DNA of 64,000 bases from Treponema primitia ZAS-2 (lineage in GTDB: Bacteria > Spirochaetota > Spirochaetia > Treponematales > Breznakiellaceae): assembly GCF_000214375.1 (NCBI RefSeq), contig NC_015578.1, positions 2,418,001 to 2,482,000 on the forward strand, read 5' to 3'. Both the position numbers and the translations under genes were made by a program. Below are positions 14,813 to 23,764 of the stretch, one piece after another. How positions within the stretch are numbered: the stretch's first letter is position 1; the number at the start of each line of letters is the position of its first letter. Under the pieces are notes generated by a model. That model made no database searches. It worked only from the letters and a program-made list of their open reading frames with translations, and was not told where the DNA came from.

Positions 14813-17800
14813 GCACTATCAATATTATCAATGCCAGCGCCGGTTCCGGAAAGACCTATTGGCTTACCAAATTGGCCGGTGAGAATGTAGTGAACGGCAT
14901 AAGTGCGAATCGCCTTTTTGCCACAACCTTTACAAAAAAAGCGGCCGCAGAGCTGGTAGAACGCCTGCGCCAGCGGCTTCTGTCTGATGGCAAGGAAGAA
15001 GAGGTAAATTTACTATCCGATGGGTTTGTCGGAACGGTAAACAGTGTGTGCGCCCGTTTGCTCACCGAATACGCCATTGACGCCGGTTTATCCCCCGCCC
15101 TTGACGTTATACCTGAAGAGGACACGGGTAAAATTTTTAACATGGCCGTAGAAGAAGCTATCGCCGAACAGGCAGACAAGCTGGAACCGGTTGCCCGGCG
15201 GCTAAGCCGGTATGGCGCTTACCGCCAAGGCGATTGGCGCAATGATGTAAAGGACATAGCCAAGATGGCCCGGGATAACCGCTTGGATTCAGGCGCCATT
15301 GAACAGAGCGCCAAAAAATCATGGGAATCCTTTAGTACCCTCTTGCCTAATACCATTCAGTGCGATACAGCGGCCCTGGTACAGGCCATCCAATCGGCGA
15401 TTGATGCACTCAGCAAATTAGCAAAACTGTCAAAGGGCTCACAAGTCGCATTGGAGGCACTGGAAGAAATTAAAAAAACTGCATCCGATCCAGAAAGGCT
15501 GCCCTGGAGTACCTGGGCAAAACTTGCAAAATTATCAACCCCAAAGGACGGTAAAGACGCGGTAGCTGAAGTTCAGGGACTGGCCGGCGAGTGGTTAAAA
15601 AATCGCCGTTTCCATGAGGATGTTAAAACCATGATTGACGGAGCCTTTTACTGCGCCGCCCTGGCGGTTGAACATTTTCAGACCTACAAGAAGCAGCATG
15701 GCTTGATGGATTTTACCGATCAGGAATCCGGTGTACTGGATTTGTTTGAAGGAACAGAAAGCCAGTTTTTTCAGGATTCCCTAAAAAATCGGCTTTCATT
15801 GCTATTGGTCGACGAATTTCAGGACACCAGCCCTATACAACTGGCAATTTTTCTTGAACTTAACCAATTATGCGGCTCTTCATTCTGGGTTGGGGACCCC
15901 AAACAATCTATTTATGGATTTCGGGGCTCAGACCCTGTTTTAATGAATGTCGCCGCGGATCACTTTAGTAAAATTGCGGATCCCCGCCTCAATAAACCCC
16001 TGTCAGATTCATGGCGTTCACAAAAACTGCTCGTTGATTTTTCAAACGCTGTTTTTAAGAATGTGTTCCATGAAATGCCGGAAAACAAGGTTACCCTGAA
16101 TATTCCCTCTCAACGGGAAAAAGATGCCAAAGGTGGGAATATCGAAGCATGGCTTTTGGATGCCCAAAATAAATCGGATACTGCCATTCGCCTTGCTATT
16201 GCAATCCAAACGCTTTTGGGTGACACCGGCGCCAAACCCGGAGACATCGCTGTTCTGTGCCGTAAAAACGATGATTGCGATGACCTTGCAAATGCCCTGG
16301 AGAGTATCGGGCTCCGGGCATCCACGGCCCGGGGATCACTTGTAAAAACACCGGCTTGCCGTTTAGTTTTAGCGGCCCTGCGTTATCTTGCGGATAAAAA
16401 AGATACCCTCGCGATGATTGAAGTGATTAACTTCCTGGGAAATCATGGGGAATACAAAGACTGGCTTGCAAAACTGGTGAATGACAGGGATGCTTACCTG
16501 GATGAATTAAAATCAAACCCGGTATTCCAAAACCTGGATGCCCGGCGTGACGAATTACGCCGCTTAACCCCCTTAGAGGCCCTTGAGTATGCCATTGATG
16601 CCTCCGGTGTATTGGAAGCGGCAGCGTCCTGGCCGAACACCCCATTGGCGCTGGCAAACCTTGATAAACTGCGCCTTAGCTGTGTGAAATATCTGGATTT
16701 GTGCAGGGCCCGGCATGATTCCGGAAGCCTCTCGGGATATTTGTCCTATTTAACTGAGAATGATATTAAAGAATCAGAAGGCTCTGATGACCAGGCTATT
16801 CAAGTGCTCACCTATCATAAAGCCAAAGGCCTGGAATGGAAGGTAGTCATTCTCTTTAACCTTGATGACGGGCTTAAAGGCAGCGCATTCAATCTTTCTG
16901 CCAAAACAGAAGGAGCATTTGATCCGCAAAATCCTCTGAATAACAGAATACTCCATTTCTGGCCCGACCCCTTGCCGGGAAATCAAACGTCAGATGAGTT
17001 GGAATCCTTACTGCTCGATTGCCCGGAACAACAGGAAGCAATAGACCGGGAGATTAAAGAAAGGCAACGCTTGTTATATGTTGGTTTTACCAGGGCCCGA
17101 GACAGCCTGATTCTTGCGGTGCACAGAAAAACGACCAATGCCGGCGCCAAATTGATGACCGCATGGCTTGATGAATTGACCGATGCCGACCATGAGCCGC
17201 TTATCACCCTGCCGGTGAGTGCCACCGGCAAGCACCTCCTCAATATTGGTGGAACACAAATCCCCATAACAATCAAGGAATATACCGAAAAAACGCAAGC
17301 CCTACAGTTGACACGGCCAGAGTTGAGCAAACGCCGTCCCCTGGTTCCTGCCGACCTGCCGCTGTACCCGCCAGCCCGATACTCCCCAAGCGCTTTGGAA
17401 TGGGAAGCAGAAGCACTGTCTAAAATCACAGTGAGTGAACGGTACAGTTTAGGAAATAGAATAGCAGTAAAAGGAACGCCGGATTATAACCTTTTCGGCA
17501 CCGCAGTTCACAACTTTCTTGCGGTAGAACAGGGAAAACGAAACGCAGCGGAATGGGAAAATACGGCACATCGGCTATTGGAACGCTATGGCATCCTCTC
17601 TGTTATACATCCTGCCGACATGGTTGAAATACATAAAAGAGTAACTCAATTTATAACGAATACCTATCCGGGGGCAAAGATTCGCCGTGAATGGCCTATC
17701 AGCCTTCGTGAAAGGGATAACCGCCTAATGCAGGGCTTTATTGATATGCTCCTTGAGCTGGATAATGGCTTTGTAATCCTTGATCACAAGACCTTTCCGG

Positions 17801-17967
17801 GCGCTAATGCTGAGGAAAAAGCCCGCGAGTATGCCCCCCAGCTTGCCGCTTACCGCCGTGCAGTTGAGGCTGCGGCTATGGAAACCGGGACAGGGAAGAA
17901 GGTGCTGGCTGCCTTGATACATATGCCGGTTATCGGTAAGATATATGAGGTTGAAAATACTCGTTAA
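14809..17967 (+). CDS. AddA-like UvrD-family helicase-nuclease
   Basis: 1052 residues. It starts at an ATGA overlap with the AddB-like gene. Superfamily 1 helicase motifs are complete: Walker A NASAGSGKTYW (about residues 8-18), motif Ia TFTKKAAAEL, motif II LLLVDEFQDTSP (about 330), motif III VGDPKQSIYGFRG, motif V TYHKAKGLEW (about 667) and motif VI LLYVGFTRARD (about 757). The C-terminal RecB/AddA-type nuclease has GTAVHNFL (about 897), GFIDMLL (about 976), LDHKTF (about 991) and QLAAY (about 1011). Both subunits therefore carry nuclease domains, as in AddAB. It is shorter than typical AddA (about 1200). Either this is the organism's own AddAB or a defence-island relative. Its position beside the ADP-ribosylglycohydrolase favours an accessory role, but this is not settled. 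Confidence 0.88.
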   Translation: MSTINIINASAGSGKTYWLTKLAGENVVNGISANRLFATTFTKKAAAELVERLRQRLLSDGKEEEVNLLSDGFVGTVNSVCARLLTEYAIDAGLSPALDVIPEEDTGKIFNMAVEEAIAEQADKLEPVARRLSRYGAYRQGDWRNDVKDIAKMARDNRLDSGAIEQSAKKSWESFSTLLPNTIQCDTAALVQAIQSAIDALSKLAKLSKGSQVALEALEEIKKTASDPERLPWSTWAKLAKLSTPKDGKDAVAEVQGLAGEWLKNRRFHEDVKTMIDGAFYCAALAVEHFQTYKKQHGLMDFTDQESGVLDLFEGTESQFFQDSLKNRLSLLLVDEFQDTSPIQLAIFLELNQLCGSSFWVGDPKQSIYGFRGSDPVLMNVAADHFSKIADPRLNKPLSDSWRSQKLLVDFSNAVFKNVFHEMPENKVTLNIPSQREKDAKGGNIEAWLLDAQNKSDTAIRLAIAIQTLLGDTGAKPGDIAVLCRKNDDCDDLANALESIGLRASTARGSLVKTPACRLVLAALRYLADKKDTLAMIEVINFLGNHGEYKDWLAKLVNDRDAYLDELKSNPVFQNLDARRDELRRLTPLEALEYAIDASGVLEAAASWPNTPLALANLDKLRLSCVKYLDLCRARHDSGSLSGYLSYLTENDIKESEGSDDQAIQVLTYHKAKGLEWKVVILFNLDDGLKGSAFNLSAKTEGAFDPQNPLNNRILHFWPDPLPGNQTSDELESLLLDCPEQQEAIDREIKERQRLLYVGFTRARDSLILAVHRKTTNAGAKLMTAWLDELTDADHEPLITLPVSATGKHLLNIGGTQIPITIKEYTEKTQALQLTRPELSKRRPLVPADLPLYPPARYSPSALEWEAEALSKITVSERYSLGNRIAVKGTPDYNLFGTAVHNFLAVEQGKRNAAEWENTAHRLLERYGILSVIHPADMVEIHKRVTQFITNTYPGAKIRREWPISLRERDNRLMQGFIDMLLELDNGFVILDHKTFPGANAEEKAREYAPQLAAYRRAVEAAAMETGTGKKVLAALIHMPVIGKIYEVENTR

Positions 17968-17973
17968 AACATT

Positions 17974-18018
17974 TGCAAATTACACGCTGAAAAACACGCA
18001 ATTTGCATATGATATAAT
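17974..18018 (+). promoter_or_regulatory. Promoter of the DUF262 module with 8-bp inverted repeat
   Basis: TGCAAATT (17974-17981) and AATTTGCA (18000-18007) form perfect 8-bp arms 18 bp apart. Five bases further on is TATAAT (18013-18018), 34 bp before the ATG at 18052. The arms straddle the -35 region, so a dimeric repressor is likely. This repeat differs from the operator at 5502 and 22059, indicating a separately controlled unit. Confidence 0.6.
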
Positions 18019-18051
18019 ACGGGAAGAAATAACATTACAGGAGAAAAAACA

Positions 18052-18645
18052 ATGGCAATCGTAGATGTTCCTGAAATTTCTAAAAACTACAAGACCAAAC
18101 AATTTGGAGCTTCTGATATTAGATGGGTAAAAAATGTAAATGATGAAAAAACAAGTAGTGCGTATTTACGTCCGGACAAAAGGGTTATTATAAATCCGAA
18201 TGGTGTGTTTTTTTGCCTTCAGGTAAATACACCAAGCTTTAAAAAATCCTTGAATTCAGTCCACTTTGGAGAGCTTATTCTCCTTTATCAATATTTAAAT
18301 AATCAAACCGTTAAATGTTTCACCCATTTGGTTACCCCTATCGCCGACGAGGTAATTCAAAATCCTTATTCAGATGACGGCGGGCCGGGAAGATGGGTGA
18401 AAGTAATTGGGATGACTAATAATCAAGCAAAAAATAGCATTCCTATAACAGATACAGAATGGCGAACTATAGGATTCAAATTTGGTGTCCATCGTGATTT
18501 AAGTTATCAGCAAGGAATAGCTTTTGAAATTAATCCTGATAAACAATTATCCGAACAACAATTCACCAATCTACAAAATAATATTTGGAGCAAATTTCAA
18601 CGTCCTGCGTTTAATGTCAATATAACGGATATACCTGTAAAGTAA
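18052..18645 (+). CDS. Hypothetical protein, possible EVE/PUA-like fold (197 aa)
   Basis: 197 residues with an AGGAG Shine-Dalgarno 8 bp before ATG. It is AT-rich like the two genes that follow. No family is recognised with confidence. The segment from about residue 45 to 150 (FCLQVNTPSF, GELILLYQYL, PGRWVKVIGM) has the strand order and the W-V pattern seen in EVE/YTH/PUA-like domains, which read modified bases and often accompany restriction enzymes. That resemblance is weak and only by eye. It is first in a unit of three genes with the two DUF262 proteins, separated by 70 bp, and has its own promoter with an inverted repeat. Confidence 0.65.
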   Translation: MAIVDVPEISKNYKTKQFGASDIRWVKNVNDEKTSSAYLRPDKRVIINPNGVFFCLQVNTPSFKKSLNSVHFGELILLYQYLNNQTVKCFTHLVTPIADEVIQNPYSDDGGPGRWVKVIGMTNNQAKNSIPITDTEWRTIGFKFGVHRDLSYQQGIAFEINPDKQLSEQQFTNLQNNIWSKFQRPAFNVNITDIPVK

Positions 18646-18715
18646 TTGCGAGCCAGGTAAGCAACGGACCTGACAAGCTTTGAACTAAAACCAGAGGAAT
18701 GGGGGTAATATTTAT

Positions 18716-20041
18716 ATGGAAACAAAAACAGAAGTTACAGTCAGCATTAAATCAATAGATGAGATTTTACAAGAACGTAATTTAAAAATACCTGATTATC
18801 AAAGACCATATAAATGGGAACGTAGTCATATTCGCAACCTTTTTTATGATATCAGAGAAACGATTAGCAAAGGTATCAATGAATACAGAATTGGTTCAAT
18901 AATTCTGCACGCCAAAGACAAGAACAATCTTGAAATTGTTGATGGACAGCAGCGACTATTGTCAATATCGTTATTATATTTTTATCTTAATGAAAAAAAA
19001 TCTTTACCACAGGGAGTAGCCAACCTTTTGAGTAATCAGTTTGTTGAAATTTCGCTTTTACATGCAAAGGAAAATTTCAATGAATGGAAATCATTGTGTG
19101 ATTTAATTAAAGCCAATGAACAAAAGCATCTTTTTTCCTACATTAAAAATAATTGTAAGGTTTCAGTAATAGAAATGCCTGGCAATAATCTATCCGAAGC
19201 GTTCCAGCTTTTTGATTCTCAAAACAACCGGGGCAAATCACTTGATCCGCATGATTTATTAAAGGCTTACCATCTAAGATCAATAAATCGCCCGAGTGAA
19301 CAGACAATTAAAAAGTGGGAACTATTTATAAATGATGAAATTTTTCCTCTAAAAGAATTATTTAATAAGCATTTATTCAGGATCAGACACTGGTCAAACG
19401 GCGATACAGGAATAACCAGGAAAAAGCATGGCAGTGAGTTAAGGTTTAGCGAACGGTTTATTGACGATTTTAAAGGGGTTTCTCTTGTCAATGAATCATA
19501 TCCTTATCTATACCTATATGAGAAACTAAAAGAAAATAATATTGACTTCCCAAATTCATTAAATATGCCTATTATTGACGGTGAAGCATTTTTCAGGTAT
19601 ATTGAATATGCGTACAGTTTGTTTTATGAAAATTTTTATAAACGCAATAAACTTTGTGATAAATTAAGCGATAACATAAGAAACCATATTTTTGAAAGCG
19701 GCAATAATAAATTTACAAGGAATATTAACCTTTATGTCAATTTACTCACATTGTTCATCGATAGATTCGGTGAACAATATGTTGACAAAGAGGTTTCCGA
19801 AATAACTTTTGTTTGGGCATTTTACCCCAGGGTAATAGCAAAATTAATATATGATTCTACAATCGCCAACTATGCATCCGGAGGGATGTTCCAGCGCAAG
19901 CCAGGATATCAAAAGATGTTTCAGGTTCTTATGTCGGCGGTAACCCCGCGAGGGTTTGTAGCAAATATTAATACAGATATCTTAAATAATTTTACTGCTG
20001 ATGGAATTATTCAAAAGCTTATGGAAGGAGACAAAAAATGA
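18716..20041 (+). CDS. DUF262 protein (GmrS-like), no HNH domain
   Basis: 441 residues. The N-terminal DUF262 (ParB-like nucleotide-hydrolysing) domain shows IPDYQRPYKWERSHI at about residues 21-35 and the signature EIVDGQQRLLSISLLY at about 75-90. A later FQLFDSQNNRGKSLDPHDLL block (about 160-180) is also typical. The rest is helical and ends without the H-x2-P HNH (DUF1524) motif, so this protein has only the GmrS half. GmrSD enzymes are NTP-dependent type IV nucleases that cut modified phage DNA. It overlaps the next gene by 4 bp (ATGA). Low GC suggests transfer. Confidence 0.85.
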   Translation: METKTEVTVSIKSIDEILQERNLKIPDYQRPYKWERSHIRNLFYDIRETISKGINEYRIGSIILHAKDKNNLEIVDGQQRLLSISLLYFYLNEKKSLPQGVANLLSNQFVEISLLHAKENFNEWKSLCDLIKANEQKHLFSYIKNNCKVSVIEMPGNNLSEAFQLFDSQNNRGKSLDPHDLLKAYHLRSINRPSEQTIKKWELFINDEIFPLKELFNKHLFRIRHWSNGDTGITRKKHGSELRFSERFIDDFKGVSLVNESYPYLYLYEKLKENNIDFPNSLNMPIIDGEAFFRYIEYAYSLFYENFYKRNKLCDKLSDNIRNHIFESGNNKFTRNINLYVNLLTLFIDRFGEQYVDKEVSEITFVWAFYPRVIAKLIYDSTIANYASGGMFQRKPGYQKMFQVLMSAVTPRGFVANINTDILNNFTADGIIQKLMEGDKK

Positions 20042-22005
20042 AAAATCCTTTATCCATATTTGAGTTACTGTGTAATGACAGCATAAAATACAGTATTCCA
20101 CTTTACCAAAGAAATTTTTCCTGGACAGATCGTGAGATATCGCAGCTACTAATTGATATTCTCGATTCCATAAAAGAAGAAAGGAAGCAATATTATATAG
20201 GCACATTAGTAATTTGTAAAAATGGTGATAAATTTTCAATTATTGATGGCCAACAAAGATTTACTGCTATATTATTAATTTCTTTGGCAATACAAAATAA
20301 ATATTCTAATATTGAAAAATTTGTTGAAAAAATCAATCTTTCCTTTGAAGCAAGGCAAAAATCAGATTTAACGATTAAAAAGCTACTTGTCAATGAAATA
20401 GTTAACGATACCAAAGATAACGAGTTATTAAGAGGTTATCAGGATACATTGGATGCATTGAAAGAATTTGTCGGAAAAGATGATTACGTCAATATCAATA
20501 TGAAAGATTTTTATAATTATTTGTTTCATAAAGTGACAATATTTATTAACGAAATGCCGGAAAATACGAATGTAAATTTGTATTTTGAGCGATTCAACTC
20601 CCGGGGCGAACAATTAGAATCCCATGAAATAATCAAAGCCGAGCTTATGCAAAAGCTTGTTGACGAAAAGACGGACATGTTGACCATTCAAAAATTTGCC
20701 AAAATTTGGGACGCTTGTTCAGAGCTTGAAACTCCGTGCATAAAATTCTTTAGAAAGAAAATAAAGGGCGCCGATCCCAATGACGAACGCGAAAAAGTAT
20801 TCAATTGTCAATGGGATGACTATACGCCTGGCAGCAACAGCTGGCGCTATGGTTATGATATTGCTGATGTTTACAAAAATATTCACGTAAATAATGAGAA
20901 TAAAAAATCCATATTGAGTGTACTGGAAAACGGCATCGACCCTCATGCTATCGATACGGTAAATGATGGGAATGAATCAGCAACAAACGATGAAACAGAC
21001 AGATACCGATGTATCATAAACTTTGATACCTTATTATATTATGTCTTATATATTTCTGATGGCAAGGAAGTGGACGAAGTCCAACTTGATGATAAAAAAT
21101 TACAAAAATCATTTAAAGTTTCTTCGCGAAACAGTGAATGGATATTAAAATTTGGTGAAAACCTTCTAAAGATTAAATTCATTTTTGACAGTTTTATTAT
21201 CCGAACTTCATTAGAAAATACGCATGGCTTAAAAGAAGGACAATGGTTTTTACGTAAGGCGCATAGAATCGATAAAAACGAAAAAACAAGGGGACATCTT
21301 TATGTTCAAACCCAATTTGATAAAATTTCTTTTGACGAACGAAATGATGAAATAATAATGTTACAGAGTATGTTTGCTGTAACCTTTACGGCTTACAAAG
21401 ATACGAGGTGGCTTTTTTCAACAGTGAAATACTTATATGAAAATGCCAAAAATTTGAATAGCCCTGCTTTTTCACATAATTTCCATGGATTTCTGGAAAA
21501 ATTATCAAAACAATATGCAAAAAAAAGAATTTGCAATGAAGCTGGGCAGACAGACAAAAGCAAACTTAGGTATAACAATGGGGTTCCGATATTTGCATTT
21601 AACTTGATGGATTATGTTTTGTGGAAAAAAAGAAGCAACTTAAGACCAATGTACAAAGAAGTTAATTTTAATGATTTTGAATTTACATACAGGCGTTCGA
21701 TTGAACATTGGTATCCGCAAAATCCGGACGAAAATGTTGGTTACAACAAAATGAATGATGACTTATTGCATTCATTTGGCAACTTGTGTAATGTCGTAGC
21801 AAGTCAAAATTCTGCTTTTGGAAATCTCTATCCCCCGGCGAAACTTAATCAATGGCAGCATATATTCGCGTCACAGAGTTTGAAACTTCAAATAATGGCG
21901 ATACTAACAAAAAAATTGAATGGATGGGATGAAAGTAAAACCAATGAAATTAGAAATGCTGAAACCGAAATGATTACATGGTTGAATCAATATATGCAAA
22001 GTTAG
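20038..22005 (+). CDS. DUF262-DUF1524 protein (GmrSD-like restriction nuclease)
   Basis: 655 residues. GGAG lies 7 bp upstream of the ATG, which overlaps the previous stop. The N-terminal DUF262 has IPLYQRNFSWTDREI (about residues 20-34), FSIIDGQQRFTAILLI (about 63-78) and FERFNSRGEQLESHEII (about 180-196). The C-terminal DUF1524 HNH-type nuclease has SIEHWYPQNP (about 560-570) followed by SFGNLCNVVASQNSAFGN, the usual His-x-x-Pro and Asn-rich block. In GmrSD-family enzymes the N-terminal domain hydrolyses NTP and the HNH domain cuts DNA, usually DNA with modified bases. Pairing a full GmrSD-like protein with a nuclease-less DUF262 partner is the notable feature. Likely phage defence, inferred. 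Confidence 0.87.
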   Translation: MKNPLSIFELLCNDSIKYSIPLYQRNFSWTDREISQLLIDILDSIKEERKQYYIGTLVICKNGDKFSIIDGQQRFTAILLISLAIQNKYSNIEKFVEKINLSFEARQKSDLTIKKLLVNEIVNDTKDNELLRGYQDTLDALKEFVGKDDYVNINMKDFYNYLFHKVTIFINEMPENTNVNLYFERFNSRGEQLESHEIIKAELMQKLVDEKTDMLTIQKFAKIWDACSELETPCIKFFRKKIKGADPNDEREKVFNCQWDDYTPGSNSWRYGYDIADVYKNIHVNNENKKSILSVLENGIDPHAIDTVNDGNESATNDETDRYRCIINFDTLLYYVLYISDGKEVDEVQLDDKKLQKSFKVSSRNSEWILKFGENLLKIKFIFDSFIIRTSLENTHGLKEGQWFLRKAHRIDKNEKTRGHLYVQTQFDKISFDERNDEIIMLQSMFAVTFTAYKDTRWLFSTVKYLYENAKNLNSPAFSHNFHGFLEKLSKQYAKKRICNEAGQTDKSKLRYNNGVPIFAFNLMDYVLWKKRSNLRPMYKEVNFNDFEFTYRRSIEHWYPQNPDENVGYNKMNDDLLHSFGNLCNVVASQNSAFGNLYPPAKLNQWQHIFASQSLKLQIMAILTKKLNGWDESKTNEIRNAETEMITWLNQYMQS

Positions 22006-22058
22006 GTATAAGAATAAAATCCCCGGGGTCCGGGGTGAAAAACAATGAGCATTCTCTT

Positions 22059-22097
22059 TCACCATGTCATTATATGACACGGTGAATAGGCTATACT
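22059..22097 (+). promoter_or_regulatory. Operator-promoter C (best inverted repeat + TATACT)
   Basis: Left arm TCACCATGTCA (22059-22069), spacer TTATA, right arm TGACACGGTGA (22075-22085), 6 bp, then TATACT (22092-22097). The arms pair at 10 of 11 positions, the best of the three copies. The right arm and the distance to the -10 are identical to copies A and B, 17 kb away. It drives the FGE-domain gene at 22214. Binding by the WYL protein encoded at 4354 is inferred. Confidence 0.65.
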
Positions 22098-22165
22098 GGC
22101 AACATGACAGAGAATCATTGAAAATAAAACCCACAACAGCCACAGATTGAAGATCCCCAAAAAAA

Positions 22166-22180
22166 TCACCCATTGGGTGA
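22166..22180. repeat. 15-bp perfect palindrome in the FGE gene leader
   Basis: TCACCCATTGGGTGA is a perfect palindrome around a central T, 34 bp before the FGE start codon. The half-site TCACC resembles the outer end of the operator arms at 22059. It could be a second binding site or a small attenuating hairpin in the leader. Confidence 0.45.
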
Positions 22181-22213
22181 AAAATATCTCATCCCTTTAA
22201 TAAGGAGCAATAA

Positions 22214-23764
22214 ATGGCAAAAAAAACTTTCGCTATCTTTTTAACTGCGGGCATATTGACCGCCTGGTATCCCGGTGTTATGTGGGGCGGCGGCCAGGGG
22301 GACTACTCAACGCCTGCGAACTATGCCGAATGGGCAGGAAACGCGGCGCCTTACCAAACGACCTCCCGCAACCTTGCAGGGAGCGGCGACACTTTGGGTA
22401 TCGGAGTGGACACCAGGAACGAAATCGCCGGGCGCAGGGAGTGGGTGGAAAAGCTCAACCAGTGCGATAATTACGTGGCAAATTATATACAGAACACGCC
22501 GCTGCCTACCTACCTGGTGTACTCTACCGAGCTGGGGATGGGCGAAATTGACTGGGACCGGGAAACTCGCGCCCTCAGTTTCAGGATAGCCTTGTATCCT
22601 GACAAAAACTGGGCCGCACCCATACAGAGGGCGGTGAACGAGGTTTACGCAGGGCTTGCCGCCACAGGCAAGGCTTCAGCCTGGGAGCTTCTCTGGCCGG
22701 GAAAGACCGCTGCAGGGGGCGAGTCTCCTGCCAGGGCGGAAGTAAAACGCGAATACCTCACTGCCATTGAACTGGTAAATGAGAGCGGACAGGTGATAGG
22801 AAATCAGTCGGTATCCCTCACAGCGGGCTGGAAGACCGGAATCGGCAGCCAGTATGCGGAACATGCAGAAGTCGCAAGCGCAAGCGACTACCTATTTCCC
22901 CGGGTGGTTGCAAAAAGTACCCAAACCGCTAAAACCGTCACCTTTCCCTACGTGGACGCACAAAAAATCACCGGCAAACTTAGCATCAGAATTGCACGGC
23001 TCAACGGGAGGAGCGCGGAAACTGCGGCGCGGGAAAATGGGGTACACATTTTAACGGAAACCAATTACGCCCGTATTCTTGAGCAGCAGCTCAACATGAA
23101 AAGTGTCAGTGGCGGGACCTTTATGATGGGAGGCACGGAAAAGGACGAACAGCCCCGGCGCCGGGAAACCGTAGCAGGTTTTTACATGGGGAAGTACGAG
23201 GTAACGGAAGGAGAATACAATACTTTCTTAAGCGCCACCGGGCGCAGGGGAGCGGATAATCATAACAGTGATGATGTGCCCGTTTCCGTAAACTGGTTTG
23301 ATGCGGTACGGTATTGTAACTGGCTTAGTGAGATGACCGGACGGAGACCGGCGTATACGATAAACCGGGACAACGTCACCTGGAACCAAAATGCCGACGG
23401 CTTCCGGCTACCCACAGAAGCGGAATGGGAATACGCCTGCCGGGCCGGGACTACCACAGCGTACAGCTTCGGCGCCTCAATTTCCGAAAGTCAGGCGAAT
23501 TATAACGGAGAATACGGACGACGCAAGGCCGGATTATGGGGGCGGATGCCCGTGGGGAGCTTCGCGCCGAATCCCTGGGGGTTCTACGATATGCACGGGA
23601 ATGTATGGGAGTGGTGCTGGGATGCTAAGGGCATGCAGCGCGCCGAGCGCGGCGGCGATTATCTATCCTGGGGCGAATACCTCCGTTCGGCTTTTCGGAA
23701 CTGGAGCAATCCCACAAACGGCGCCGGTTTCCGTATTGTAAGTTCCGCAAGGACAATGGGATGA
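22214..23764 (+). CDS. Exported FGE/SUMF1-domain protein
   Basis: 516 residues with an AAGGAGC Shine-Dalgarno 5 bp upstream of the ATG. A signal peptide is apparent (MAKKTFAIFLTAGILTAW, cleavage probably near residue 25). The N-terminal 290 residues are unassigned. The C-terminal 220 residues are a formylglycine-generating-enzyme-like (C-type lectin fold) domain: GGTFMMGGTEKDEQPRR, YEVTEGEYNTFL, FRLPTEAEWEYACRAGT, NPWGFYDMHGNVWEWCWD, and the ending AGFRIV. True FGE oxidises sulfatase cysteines using a Cys pair, but many bacterial members are not catalytic and act in binding or surface display. The operator upstream links expression to the sigma/WYL locus. It is translationally coupled to the next gene (ATGA). 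Confidence 0.87.
   Translation: MAKKTFAIFLTAGILTAWYPGVMWGGGQGDYSTPANYAEWAGNAAPYQTTSRNLAGSGDTLGIGVDTRNEIAGRREWVEKLNQCDNYVANYIQNTPLPTYLVYSTELGMGEIDWDRETRALSFRIALYPDKNWAAPIQRAVNEVYAGLAATGKASAWELLWPGKTAAGGESPARAEVKREYLTAIELVNESGQVIGNQSVSLTAGWKTGIGSQYAEHAEVASASDYLFPRVVAKSTQTAKTVTFPYVDAQKITGKLSIRIARLNGRSAETAARENGVHILTETNYARILEQQLNMKSVSGGTFMMGGTEKDEQPRRRETVAGFYMGKYEVTEGEYNTFLSATGRRGADNHNSDDVPVSVNWFDAVRYCNWLSEMTGRRPAYTINRDNVTWNQNADGFRLPTEAEWEYACRAGTTTAYSFGASISESQANYNGEYGRRKAGLWGRMPVGSFAPNPWGFYDMHGNVWEWCWDAKGMQRAERGGDYLSWGEYLRSAFRNWSNPTNGAGFRIVSSARTMG

Noticed and set aside
23600-23760. Functional diversity-generating retroelement
   Set aside because: The C-terminal pattern is present, but no reverse transcriptase or template repeat is in the window, and ordinary FGE proteins also end this way.
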